From Lactarius indigo (taxonomy: Eukaryota; Basidiomycota; Agaricomycetes; Russulales; Russulaceae): a DNA stretch of 64,000 nt. The stretch is taken from the NCBI GenBank assembly GCA_025766275.1, contig JAFKAC010000009.1, forward strand, positions 1,364,001 through 1,428,000, given 5' to 3'. The translations under genes were made by a program, and so were the position numbers. Positions 34,903 through 45,547 of the stretch are shown one piece after another. How positions within the stretch are numbered: position 1 is the stretch's first letter; each line of letters begins with the position of its first letter. The notes beneath the pieces were generated by a model that saw only the letters and a list, made by a program, of their open reading frames with translations, did not search any database and was not told where the DNA came from.

Positions 34903-35541
34903 CAGTCGACTCCCTCTTATCCGGTACTCCTATTCACCGATACTCCCTCATACCCGATAGCTTTTTGTCAAAACGAGGTTGGTTTGCAGGGATAACCGAT
35001 AGATACGCAGTACCCGATATCCGATACCAGATTTGGGAGGGATCACACATCGGTAACCGATACTTGGCCAGGGGTTGAATGTTAAACCAAATTTTGAACG
35101 TCAAACTATCGGGTTTGGGGATTGCACTACCACTTTGTCCAAGCTAATTCCGATGCAGTATATGTATTAAATTAGAAAAAAAAAAAAAAAAAATTAGTTG
35201 GACTCGTGAATACTGATACTGAACCTCCTGTGCCCGCCTCGCTCCATGACTTCTGTGCCTCTTGAGGTCCTGAAAAAGGGCCTCGCCTCACTGAAGAGAC
35301 ATATCACTGCTAAAAAGGGTCATCTCACCACTCGTCTCAAGAATAAACAACTAATTTCCGAAGATGATGAGATGTGGTTAGACAAGGGGGCTGGAAATAC
35401 CTTGGTAGACAAGGGACTCGGAGGTGGTATGTCGTATATCAAATACAGCCAAATAGGCGCCTTTCCTATGACCCGATACTCCCTCATAACCGATAGCTTT
35501 TGGCCATGACGGAGAGGTATCGGATAAGAGGGAGTCGACTG
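34903..35541. mobile_element. Short non-autonomous pogo/Tigger-like (Tc1-mariner) element
   Basis: Both ends carry the same 21-bp inverted sequence, CAGTCGACTCCCTCTTATCC plus G, at 34903-34923 and, inverted, at 35521-35541. Each end is flanked by a TA dinucleotide (34901-34902 and 35542-35543), the target duplication expected for Tc1/mariner elements. A CAGTCGAC start and TATCCG motif resemble, from memory, termini of pogo/Tigger elements. At 639 bp it is too short for a transposase gene and no DDE domain is visible. Inside, a 29-bp sequence starting CCGATACTCCCTCATA recurs in direct orientation next to each end (34937-34965 and 35473-35501, one mismatch). An A run lies at 35174-35193. The near-perfect termini suggest fairly recent movement. 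Confidence 0.85.
35246..35509 (+). other. Open frame carried inside the MITE-like element
   Basis: An 87-codon frame starts MTSVPLEVLKKGLASLKRH and continues with a Lys-rich helix and LISEDDEMWLDKGAGNTL before losing protein-like character in the right terminal repeat. The composition looks like a real helical protein fragment, not random translation. I think I have seen similar short helical frames repeated in agaricomycete genomes, but I cannot confirm that. It may be a captured exon piece or a remnant of the parent element's coding region. Its end runs into repeat sequence, so it is probably not a functional gene. Confidence 0.3.
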
Positions 35542-35703
35542 TAGAGGGCCCGTGCTTCTCATACCCGCTACGGAAGTGCTATAATAGCAACGATGTCGAT
35601 CAAACGACACCACTAGTCATTTATCCACACGAAACAATAACTAAGAAAAGGGGGGCGCGTTGCCGATCTTCAACACCAACTCTGAAAGGCTTAGACTAAG
35701 TTA

Positions 35704-37232
35704 TTAGTCATTGTATCCGGTGCGAGATTTAAGTGAATCCTTCTTCTCGGGTAGCGGGATGCCCTGACACTCCCACAGGTCCAACTGACGGTCGCGCGCA
35801 CGCTTCCCGGTCGTGCGCTCGTAGTCCGCGACCGAGGTCGGGCGTTCGCCATGCGGTGTCGCGCGAAGTGCGTGACGTGTAGCGGGCCAGAAGTCGAAGG
35901 TGGCGGTGTGCGTTACGACCTATACAAAATGCCGCCGATGAAAAAATGAATGAAAAAGGGAAGGGAAGGGGGCATACGCGATTATCCCATATCGCGACGT
36001 CATTGACGTCCCATTTGAAACGCGCATGAAAATCGTGGTTCTCGGCGATCTGTGCAAAGAGGAACGCGAGGACCACGTCGGACTCTGCCTTGGGGACGCC
36101 TACTATGCGCCGCGTGAAGCCTGTCCGCGGTGGGTCAACGTTCGGCGGTTCGTCATTCGTGGACGTTGGGATACCTACCGGGGTTGACGTAGACGCTCTT
36201 CCAGCCCGTGGTCGGATGCACACGTACGACTGGGTGCACAGTCTCGATCGGCTCGCGACGGACGGGCAACCCTGCCGCGCGCGCACCGTCCGCCTGCGCG
36301 ACGGCACTGTGTACGGCGGACAGGCCCTCGAGGTAGGTCTGGAAACCGGGGCTGAGGGACGAGTAGAGAGCGTAGCCGGAGCTCCAGAGCGTGTCTCCGC
36401 CCACCTCGGGGCCCGTGATCACCTTGAGCGACGTCGTGCTGGGTGGCTGCAGCTCATACGACACGTCTGAGTGCCAGAGATCGACCTTGGTGAAGGAGGC
36501 GGGGTCGGGCCGGCGGGACGAGTCGGTGTAGACCACTGGTGAGGGAGGTTTTAGGGCTTTTTCGCTGTATAGGACAGCTCTGGAGACGGACCGTGGACCT
36601 CTTCCAAACCGGGCTCTTTAGGAACGGGGGTCGTCGCGTGCTTGTGGAGCGGGCCCCAGTGACGCCCGAGGTCGAGTTGCTCGTGGATATTGAGATCCTG
36701 ATTCCGGAAAACTTGTCGAGTTATCAGGTGACGGTGACGCAAAGACTGCTCATATCCACTTACATACGACACCGCGCTCCGCGACCAGGAGCGACCTGGT
36801 GACAGGCGCAAACCCTTAGTGAGAAAGGGTTGTGCAAATAAGTCGAAAATCAGACGCACAGCTCATCCTTCTGTACATCAGACAGTTGGCGCAAGTCGAT
36901 CCCATGGAGCTCTGTGCCAATCGTCGGCGTGAGAGTGATAACTTTGGACGCCGCCGAAAGTAGGCTCTTCTTTTCGGGATCTGCGCCCAAGCCCCTATCA
37001 ACCACATTGAACTCTTTCAGGGGCTCCCAGGAAACGGCTGGGAAGGTCGGCTGAAAAAAGACGAAGTGGCAGGTTGAGGTAGATAGAACGCCCGATCCTG
37101 GGAATGTCACATTACTTTGTACTGGGCGTATTTGTACTGCTCGTCGCCATCATCAGCGGTAGAGGGGGAATAGAAGGGGTTTATCAATCGCTCGTCACTT
37201 TGCTGCTGCTTCTCTGTCGCAACTGGTGCCAT
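35704..37232 (-). CDS. TauD/TfdA-family Fe(II)/2-oxoglutarate dioxygenase (Jlp1-like)
   Basis: Seven exons: 37232-37116, 37050-36860, 36795-36764 (32 nt), 36711-36592, 36535-36179, 36120-35978 and 35919-35704, coding for 391 residues with all phases agreeing. The iron-binding HxD is in DLWHSDVSYE. The distal His lies in VVTHTATFDFWPATRH, and the 2-oxoglutarate Arg is likely in the following HALRATPHGERP. Other family blocks are RGVVFFRNQDLNIHEQL, LGRHWGPLHKHATTP and VYVNPGFTRRIVGV, the last restored across an intron. Members oxidise taurine, alkyl sulfonates or sulfate esters, releasing sulfite or sulfate; yeast Jlp1 serves sulfur scavenging. The substrate here is not determinable. The gene is divergent from XRN1, and its 3' end lies 160 bp from the transposable element. 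Confidence 0.88.
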
Positions 37233-37857
37233 GATGGAAGAAAAACGAGAACCGTGAGACGAGACACATATTTCGAGTATGTCGAGCTATATATGCACAG
37301 AGGTCCCACGAGACACGCCATCAGTTCTCATCGAGGTACGTCTCACGCTCACTCGCGCGAAGAAAAGGAGAGATTGCGACAGTGCACACGTGATGAGATC
37401 TGTAAGACTCGGTGTCCCACTGATCCCCTCTGGGGGGGGACCGTATCATGAGGACCCTAAGAGGGCGACCAGCTGTTCAAATGGGGATGATGGGTCGCAA
37501 GCAACTGGAAAATCCTCGATCCTGTGAAGCGGACAACCTACAGAGAGAACGGCCACGTCTCAGAGAGCACAAGTAAATGGAGCGCGACTCGTCCAAGTGG
37601 TAGCCCCGAGCACAGCGAGGTGCCTCAGCCTGAGAGCTTATTGGCAGTACCGCAGCTTATCGGACCGAAGGGGATGAGTCGCGTGGCTGGCACGTGGTCC
37701 ACGTGGATTCGGAAGAGCAGCGCGCCAGCCATGGACATTGACTTGATCCCCAACTCAACTCGAATTCGACCTAACTTGAATCTCGACGCTTATCTCTATA
37801 CGGCCCCGCGCCAACTCTGCGACACTGTCATTTGTATAGCAGTACTCTTGTATAACC
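37233..37857. other. Divergent promoter region, dioxygenase / XRN1
   Basis: This 625-bp interval separates two divergent starts. No open frame, repeat or RNA gene is supported. It presumably contains both promoters and 5' untranslated regions. Confidence 0.5.
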
Positions 37858-40800
37858 ATGGGTACTCTTTCGTATCTTCTCCCACCTGTGTCACGCTGAC
37901 CCCCTCTTCCATTCCAGGCGTCCCTAAGGTATTGTGTGTCTAACTCATGTCGGCCGACGCTGACCAGTTCCACGTAGTTTTTCAGATATATTTCGTGAGT
38001 GCAGTATACTTCATAAACGCATCTCCATCTCACAGTAGTCTGCAGGGAACGGTACCCTTTGACGTCACAACTGATCGAGGAGAACAGCATACCCGAGTTT
38101 GGTACGCTTATTGACTACCATTCTTATAATCTCTCGCCTGAGCATTCCGGTCAGACAACCTCTACCTCGACTTTAACGGTATCATACATACGTGTGAGTT
38201 CTTGCGCCCTAAGACCATACGAACTCTAAACTTGACCAAGGCTCCCACCCCAACGATGAGGACGCGCACTTCCGGATGTCCGAGGAGCAAATATACACCT
38301 CTATATTCACTTACGTGGACCACCTATTCGGGAAGATCAAGCCCAAGAAACTTTTTTTTATGGCCGTCGATGGTGTCGCCCCCCGCGCAAAGATGAACCA
38401 GCAACGAAGTCGTCGTTTCCGCACGGCAAGGGAGGCGCGCGAATTGCGTGAGAAGGCCGAGCGGAAGGGCGAGAAGCTGCCAGACTCAAAGCCGTTCGAC
38501 AGTAATTGCATTACCCCTGGTGCGTCCCTCACCCAATTTTGCGGAGGTGCACGTGGCGTTAATGCTGTTCGTGACGTTAGGGACACCTTTCATGGCCAAA
38601 CTTTCTGAGCAGCTACGCTACTTCGTAAACAAGAAGATAAGCGAAGATACGAACTGGCGCGACGTGCAGGTCGTTCTTTCCGGGCACGAAGTTCCCGGCG
38701 AGGGCGAGCACAAAATCATGGAATATATCCGCCTTTCCAAGGCCCAGCCGGACTACAATCCGAACGTCCGCCACTGTCTATATGGTCTCGATGCGGACCT
38801 TATCATGCTTGGCCTACTGAGTCACGATCCCCATTTCTGTTTGCTTCGTGAAGAGGTCAAATTTGGACCTGCTGCAAGGAAAAAGAATAATACAGGGTGC
38901 GTCTGAACCTGTTCTTACCTTACTACCGACGAGGAACTGATTGTGTCTCGGAAGACCGGAGTCGATTAATTTTTACCTTCTCCATCTGTCTCTCATGCGC
39001 GAGTACTTGGACCTCGAGTTCCAAGAAGTGCGGCACTCGTTACCGTTCGAATACAACCTCGAGCGTGTCATCGACGATTTCATTGTGCTCGCAGTGTTCA
39101 TCGGGAATGATTTCCTCCCTCACTTGCCGGACTTGCATATCCATGAGAATGGACTTGAACGGCTATTCGATGTATACATGAAGGTGTTACCTTCGTTAGG
39201 TATGCAGTTCTCCAAGCCTTAGCCTTCTAGCTCACCGTTACCCGTAGGTGGGTACCTGAACGAGAGTGGTGTCATTGACACAAAGAGGCTCCAGGTCATC
39301 CTTGACGAGATGATTGAGTGGGAGAAGGAGGTTTTCGAGAAGGAGTACGGTGATTTGAACTGGTTCAAGGGCAAGCAGGACAAGCACCTCAAGGAGTTGG
39401 AGCGCGAGAGGAAGCGTAACCTGGTGCTGACGCCGACCCAGCGGCTGATATTCGAGAAGGTACAGAAGTTTGTGTTGGAGCAACGCGACGCTGGCGCAAG
39501 CGCTAAAACAGCAAGGCTCGAGCTCCTCAACCACTTTCCTGCCAGAGATCGTGATTTCATCGGCAGACTTGCCACAGACCTGCATCTGGAACTTGCTTGG
39601 GACGACTTTAACAAGGACGACGAAAATATCGTGACCTTTGCCCTTCCAAGACCACAAGAGGAACCGGAGGTGGACGTGGTAGATGGAGAAGAAGGAAACG
39701 AGGACGATTGGGTCAGTGAAGAGGAGGACGAAGAAGCGCGGAAAGCAGTGGATCGGGTGCTGGACAAGTACGAGAAAGCGAAAGTGGTGGAGCACGCCGA
39801 CAAAGACTTCGATCAGAGGTACGAGCAGGCCCTGAAGGAGAAAATGGATGAGTGGAAGCGCACGTATTATACGGTGCGCCCGGACTGGCTGATTCACTCG
39901 GTTGCGTCGCTTACTTTCTTGCGCAGGGTAAGTTGGGGATCAGTTATGACAACCCAGAGGAGATGGGTGCCCTCGTGTACCGCTATGTGGAAGGGCTACA
40001 ATGGGTGATGCACTATTACTACAGCGGCGTCGCTTCGTGGAGTTGGTTCTACAACTACCATTACGCCCCGCGCGTGTCGGGTATGCCTTCTTATCTTCCA
40101 GCTCTCCTGTTCGAAGTAACGTTCTTCTCAGATTTGAAGGATATCAAGGACATGGTGTTCAATTTTGACCTTGCTAAGCCCTTCCGACCGTTCGAACAGT
40201 TGATGGGTGTGATGCCAGAGGCCAGCAAAGAGTTGTTGCCGGAAGCCTACCAAGTCAGTTGACTGGTGTTACGTATGGCCCATCTTTGCTTATAAACGAG
40301 TAGGACCTGATGTGGGACCCAAATTCGCCCATCCTCGATTTTTACCCTCAAGAATTTGACCAAGACTTGAACGGGAAGAAACAAGATTGGGAGGCTGTTG
40401 TCAAGATTCCCTTCATTGATGAAACAAGGTTACTCCGTGCGATGCAATGTGGGTTTTAGATGAACAAGCAAAAGACTCTTTCTTATGATGTTTCTAGCTC
40501 GAGAGCACCGTCTGACAGCCGAGGAGAAGCGTCGCAACAGCTTTGGCACAAGCTACCAGTTCAAATACAATTCCGAGCCCACAGTGTACCCCTCGTCACT
40601 ACCAGGGTTCTTCCCTGCGTTACACCATTGCACATGTGTCACAGAGCCGTTCGACCTTCCTACGCTAGATGGGTTGCACCTTGTGCAGGGTCTCTGCGAT
40701 GGCGTCTTCCTCGGCACTGCTGCTTTGGCGGGCTTCCCGTCCCTGAAAACGCTCCCACACACATCGTCGCTCGGCTTCCACGGCGTCAACATCCACGGTT

Positions 40801-42980
40801 CTGAGAGCCGCAACAAGTCGATTGTCATCCACATCGAGAACCCGCATTCGTCACGCAAACCGGAGGACATCGCGCACGAGTTGATTGGGACACGCACATA
40901 TGCCGGATGGCCGTTCTTACAGGAGGCAAGAGTCGTCGGCATATCTGACGCGTTGTTCAAGTACGAAAAGACAACCATCGTGCAAGGTGGGCCCAGTAGG
41001 GTGGTCCAGAACCCGCATGCCAAGCATGGTCTAAGTATGTGGAAAAATAAAGCGGAGAGGATCGAGAGCATATACTCGAAGAAATGTGGTGTCCTCACTG
41101 GCGAGGTTGAGATTTTGTTGCACGTACGGCCTCTGAAAGGTGCGGATACTCACCACCGTCGTACACATATCCCACCCTAACTCCACACTCTCGCTAGGGT
41201 TGAAACGTCTGGAGAGCGGAGCACTCGTGAAGGACTACGAAGACGCACACAAGGAATATGAACTTGCGCTACAACTCGCGGTACCACAAGTCGAGTCTGA
41301 GGATCCGCGCTACATCGAACGAGCACCACCGTCTATCGCCGAGGAATTCCCGCAAGACACGAAGGTCTTTTTCCTTGGTGAACATGCGTATGGCTTTGCT
41401 GCGCGTGTCGCCGCAACAACGACGGACACCTTGTCCTTTATCCTCGCGTTCTCTCCGTCGGACAAGTTGGAGAACGAAGCGTTGAAGGAGGTGGTGGCCG
41501 AAAGGACGGCCACGCAGTATTTCCCATCGTTCCAGGTGGCCGAAATGCTCGCGATGTCGAAACGCGCCCTCTCACGCGTCACGTCCAGCTTCATGGTCCT
41601 CGTTACCGATGGTCAAAAGGTCAACCTTGGGCTCAGCATCAAGTTCGAGGTCAAGTCCATGAAGGTACTCAATTACTCCAACAAGAACGGGCACATATGG
41701 GAATTCAGCAATCTTGCGATTGACCTGATCCGTGACTACAAGGTTTGCTTAGTCTGAAGATGTGCGAGACGAATGCTGATGTCTTGGCCGTAGGAGAGGT
41801 ATCCCGAAGTGTTCAGAATCCTCGATTGTGGTGGTGATGGTATGCGCGTGCTCCGCTCGTTTGTCTGAAAGTTAACCCGGCATAGATATGGCGAAGGCTT
41901 CCACAATATTTCCTTCTGAAGACGACCCCGGTGCCAAGGCGAAAGAAATTCGCACGTGGCTCGCGAACAAGGGCGTACGCGATTTTGAACCAGTGCCGTT
42001 GCTATGTGATCAACTAGACAAGGTCTGTCTGTCCGCGCTACCCAAGCCGCAAACAGGACGCTGACGACCCCCGTAGAGCGTAGTTAAAAAAATCGAAGAA
42101 CTGGCCGATGGGTTTAACAAAGAGCGGTCGTCAGACAATTTCAAGCGTGCCATGGTGAAGAACGTCCCACGACGGGCAGTGCTCAAACCAGAGCACGCAG
42201 TTTACCGACTTCAAAACCAAAGATTCGATCTTGGTGACCGAGTTATCATGGTGCAGGAGAGCGGCGGGGTTCCGTTGTCTGCGAAAGGCGTCGTGATCGG
42301 CCTCAGCACAAAGACTATAGACGTCGTCTGGGACGTGCCCTTCATCTCGGGTACGACGCTCAACAACCGGTGCTCGCAATATCGAGGATCTTCCGTTGAC
42401 TTCAACGCGTGTCTCAACTTGACGAACCGGCAATTCGTCTCGGCCGTCAATCAGAGCTCGCAACCGCCCCCACCGCCAGCGGCAACGAGCTCACAACCCT
42501 GGTCACGATTCGACTCTCAGCCTTCTAGCTCAGGACCAAGAGGACACCGGGTCCCGTCGGGAGGACGTGGGGCCCCACGTGGGAGGTCGGTTTTTCGAGT
42601 TATTGCTATTTTGAACATGTCTAACGATAGGCGTCAACAGCTGGACGCCAGTGCACATAATGACTAATCCGAACCGTGGTGGCCGAGGAGGCGCGCAAGT
42701 GAACGGGCATGCCTCTACGTCAGGTCCCTCACGGCTCAATGGGACAGAGGGGCATGCCTCTGTGCCCAGCACCGACGACCAAGACTCTTCACAGGATGCA
42801 CCTTCGCGCGGTTGGGGTAATGGACCGAACCGTCAAGAGTACCGCAGACCGCCAGTGCCACCACGGGGTGGCTATATAACGAGAGGACGTGGATTTAGTC
42901 GAGGGTATATCCCTAGAGGTGGATTCCGTGGTGGTCCTGGAAGGGGTGGGTACACGGCTGCAGCACCGCTTCCGTCATGA
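37858..42980 (+). CDS. XRN1: 5'-3' exoribonuclease XRN1
   Basis: Eighteen coding exons, starting with three tiny ones: 37858-37861 (4 nt), 37918-37928 (11 nt), 37978-37994 (17 nt), then 38046-38101, 38155-38193, 38241-38519, 38581-38896, 38955-39199, 39248-39873, 39927-40080, 40132-40253, 40304-40448, 40498-41139, 41198-41742, 41794-41839, 41886-42022, 42077-42585 and 42641-42980 (1410 residues). The tiny exons rebuild the universal start MGVPKFFRYISERYPL. The catalytic core shows LYLDFNGIIH, VDGVAPRAKMNQQRSRRF, GHEVPGEGEHKIMEYIR, GLDADLIMLGL and FIGNDFLPHLPDLHI. A Gly/Arg-rich tail ends the protein. There is no Rat1-type zinc knuckle and the middle matches XRN1. It degrades decapped 5'-monophosphate mRNA in the cytoplasm. 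The last splice has an alternative acceptor in another frame; I chose the one that keeps the RG-rich tail. Confidence 0.93.
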
Positions 42981-43135
42981 GATTTGGTCGTTCGTTTTGC
43001 TTTCTACTAGTGTACGGCTATTAGACTTGTATCATCTTTTCTTACTTTATCTTGTTTTACGTCGCGTCGCGTCGCGGTCATGGGTCCCAATCAGGAAGAT
43101 CACCTTTTTTTTCATCTTGCACCATCCCGACGACA

Positions 43136-45214
43136 ATGGCAGAGATACACGATCAGTTCGATACCATTCTAATATTTGATTTTGGTTCACAGGTCAGATA
43201 GTCGTATTTTGTCACAGCATTTCTGATCTCAGCATCTCGAGGTTTTTTAGTACAGCCACCTAATCACTCGGAGGTGTCGCGAGCTCAATGTGTACGCAGA
43301 GCTTATGCCATGTACGCAGAAAGTTAAAGAGCTCGGATGGAAACCAAAGGGTGTGTGCGCCTAATCGATCTCAGTTGTTCTCGTTTCTGAATCGTATTTC
43401 GTAAGGTGTGATACTGTCTGGCTCCCCGTATTCCGTATACGATAGCGACTCTCCTCACGTCGACCCCGACGTTTTTGAGCTGGGCGTTCCCATCCTCGGC
43501 ATCTGCTACGGCTTGCAGGTGTGTATGGGTGCTTTTTTTTGATCTCAAAAACACCAAGACACAACGCAGGAAATCGCGTGGAACCTTGGAGGCAAGGTCG
43601 CGAAGTGCGATCATCGCGAGTACGGCTCTGCACGAGTGCAAATAAGCAAATTTGGGACTGGGGGCTCTTCTTCCGTCGATGCATTGTTCGAAGGGCTAGG
43701 CGATGAGATGGAGGTGCGATTCGTCGCGTCGCACTTCTGTCTTTCTCTGAATTGATACACTGATCTCGGTCTCAAAACCAAAACAAAAAAAAAGGTGTGG
43801 ATGTCGCATGGCGACCAGCTCTCTGCGCCCCCACCAGAGTTCCACATCATCGGCCACACGAAATCTGCGCCGTTCGCTGCGATCGCGCACGACTCGAAGC
43901 CCCTCTATGGCATTCAGTTCCACCCCGAGGTGACGCACTCTCCGCGGGGGAAGGAGGTTATCTCGCGATTCGTGCTCAACATCTGCGGATGCAAAAGTGA
44001 CTGGACTATGGTAACCTCGCTCCTTGGAGACAATCACTCAGGGCTTTATCCTAACTTGGCCGACAACAGGAAGAATTTATAGGAAAGGAGATTGCTCGCA
44101 TACGTGAAATCTGCGGCGAAACTGGTCGCGTCATCGGCGCCGTTAGCGGTGGCGTCGACAGCACGGTCGCTGCTAAACTGATGCACGAAGCGATTGGTGA
44201 CCGGTACGTCTGTCTTTTTTTAGAGGCCCCGCGGGTCCGGTGCGTGCCATACTCAACAACTACTAGATTCCACGCCATTATGGTCGATAATGGCGTGCTT
44301 CGCCTCGACGAGGCGAGGCAGGTGAACGAGATGCTCAACAAGGACCTCGGCGTGAACCTGAGCGTCGTCGACGCGTCCGATCTCTTCCTCTCCCGTCTGG
44401 ACGGCATCGAGGACCCCGAGCAGAAACGAAGGATCATCGGAAACACGTTCATCAACGTGTTCGAGACCGAGGCCGCCAAGCTCGAGGCGGTCGAGGCGGA
44501 CAAGGGCAAGATCGAGTGGCTGCTCCAGGGGACGCTCTACCCGGACGTCATCGAGAGCATCAGCTTCAAGGGCCCGAGCGCTACCATCAAGACGCACCAC
44601 AACGTCGGTGGCCTGCTCAAGGACATGAAGCTCAAGTTGATCGAGCCCCTGCGGGAGCTATTCAAAGGCGCGCCGCTCAACCTCTCGCTTGTGTTCGTAT
44701 CTCACGCACCCCCCCTACACACAGACGAAGTGCGTGCGCTCGGTCGCCTGCTCTCCATCCCCGCGTCGCTCGTGCAGCGACACCCCTTCCCAGGCCCAGG
44801 TCTCGCCATCCGCATCCTAGGCCCAGTGACGCGTGCGCAAGTCCAGCTCCTACAGCGCGCAGATGCGATCTACCTCGAGGAGATCCGCGCGGCGGGGCTT
44901 TACCAGCAAATCAGCCAGGCGTTCGCGGTGCTGCTGCCCGTGCGCGCCGTCGGCGTCATGGGCGACCAACGCACGTACGAGCAGGTGATCGCGCTGCGCG
45001 CGGTACAGTCGGAGGACTTTATGACCGCCGACTGGTTCGTGTTCCCGACCGACGTGCTCCGCCGCATCTCGTCCCGTATCACCAACGAGATCACGGGCGT
45101 CAATCGCGTCACTTACGACGTCACGTCTAAGCCTCCTGGGGTACGCTCCCGTCCGTGCAAACCGGACGGCTTGCTGACCTTACCTTTTTGTGCTAGACTG
45201 TCGAGTGGCTCTGA
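43136..45214 (+). CDS. GUA1: GMP synthase (glutamine-hydrolysing)
   Basis: Nine exons: 43136-43192, 43251-43350, 43406-43518, 43570-43713, 43795-44010, 44070-44203, 44267-44667, 44725-45140 and 45197-45214, coding for 532 residues, the usual length. The N-terminal class I amidotransferase has the nucleophile in ILGICYGLQ (Cys86) and the His/Glu of GIQFHPEV. The ATP-pyrophosphatase domain has the loop AVSGGVDST (236-242). The dimerisation domain ends in [13 protein letters not shown]. The enzyme converts XMP, ATP and glutamine to GMP in the cytosol. The intron at 44668-44724 has a GC donor. It is 57 nt, so the frame stays open across it, but removing it restores RELFKDEVRALG, conserved from bacteria onward. 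The gene follows XRN1 by 155 bp and converges on Lon. Confidence 0.93.
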
Positions 45215-45547
45215 GACGCGGCGACGTGCGCCACCAATAGAGTGTGTTAGGTGCATGCGTGTCAACGTGTAATTTAGTCAAGGACGGACGACCTAAATGA
45301 GGGGTGGAGCAAGATGGATTTTGAAAATACAGTAGAAATTGCGTGCGCGGGTTCGATGCGCTCTAGTCGGAGTCAAATGTTATGTTTGGTGTTGCGATCG
45401 GCAGAGTATGCAATGAACAATTTACACCCAAATGTGGACAGCAGGGCGCAAAAAAAAAAACAATGCAAAAGATTGATCGGAAGAAAAGCACTAGCCAGAC
45501 AGGGAACGTGGTGCGCCAGGGTGTGTGCGTGGGTGTCGGTGTGTCAC
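45215..45547. other. Intergenic region between convergent GMP synthase and Lon genes
   Basis: About 330 bp between two stop codons. It contains a short A run near 45451 and no coding sequence. It is presumably shared 3' untranslated DNA. Confidence 0.5.
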
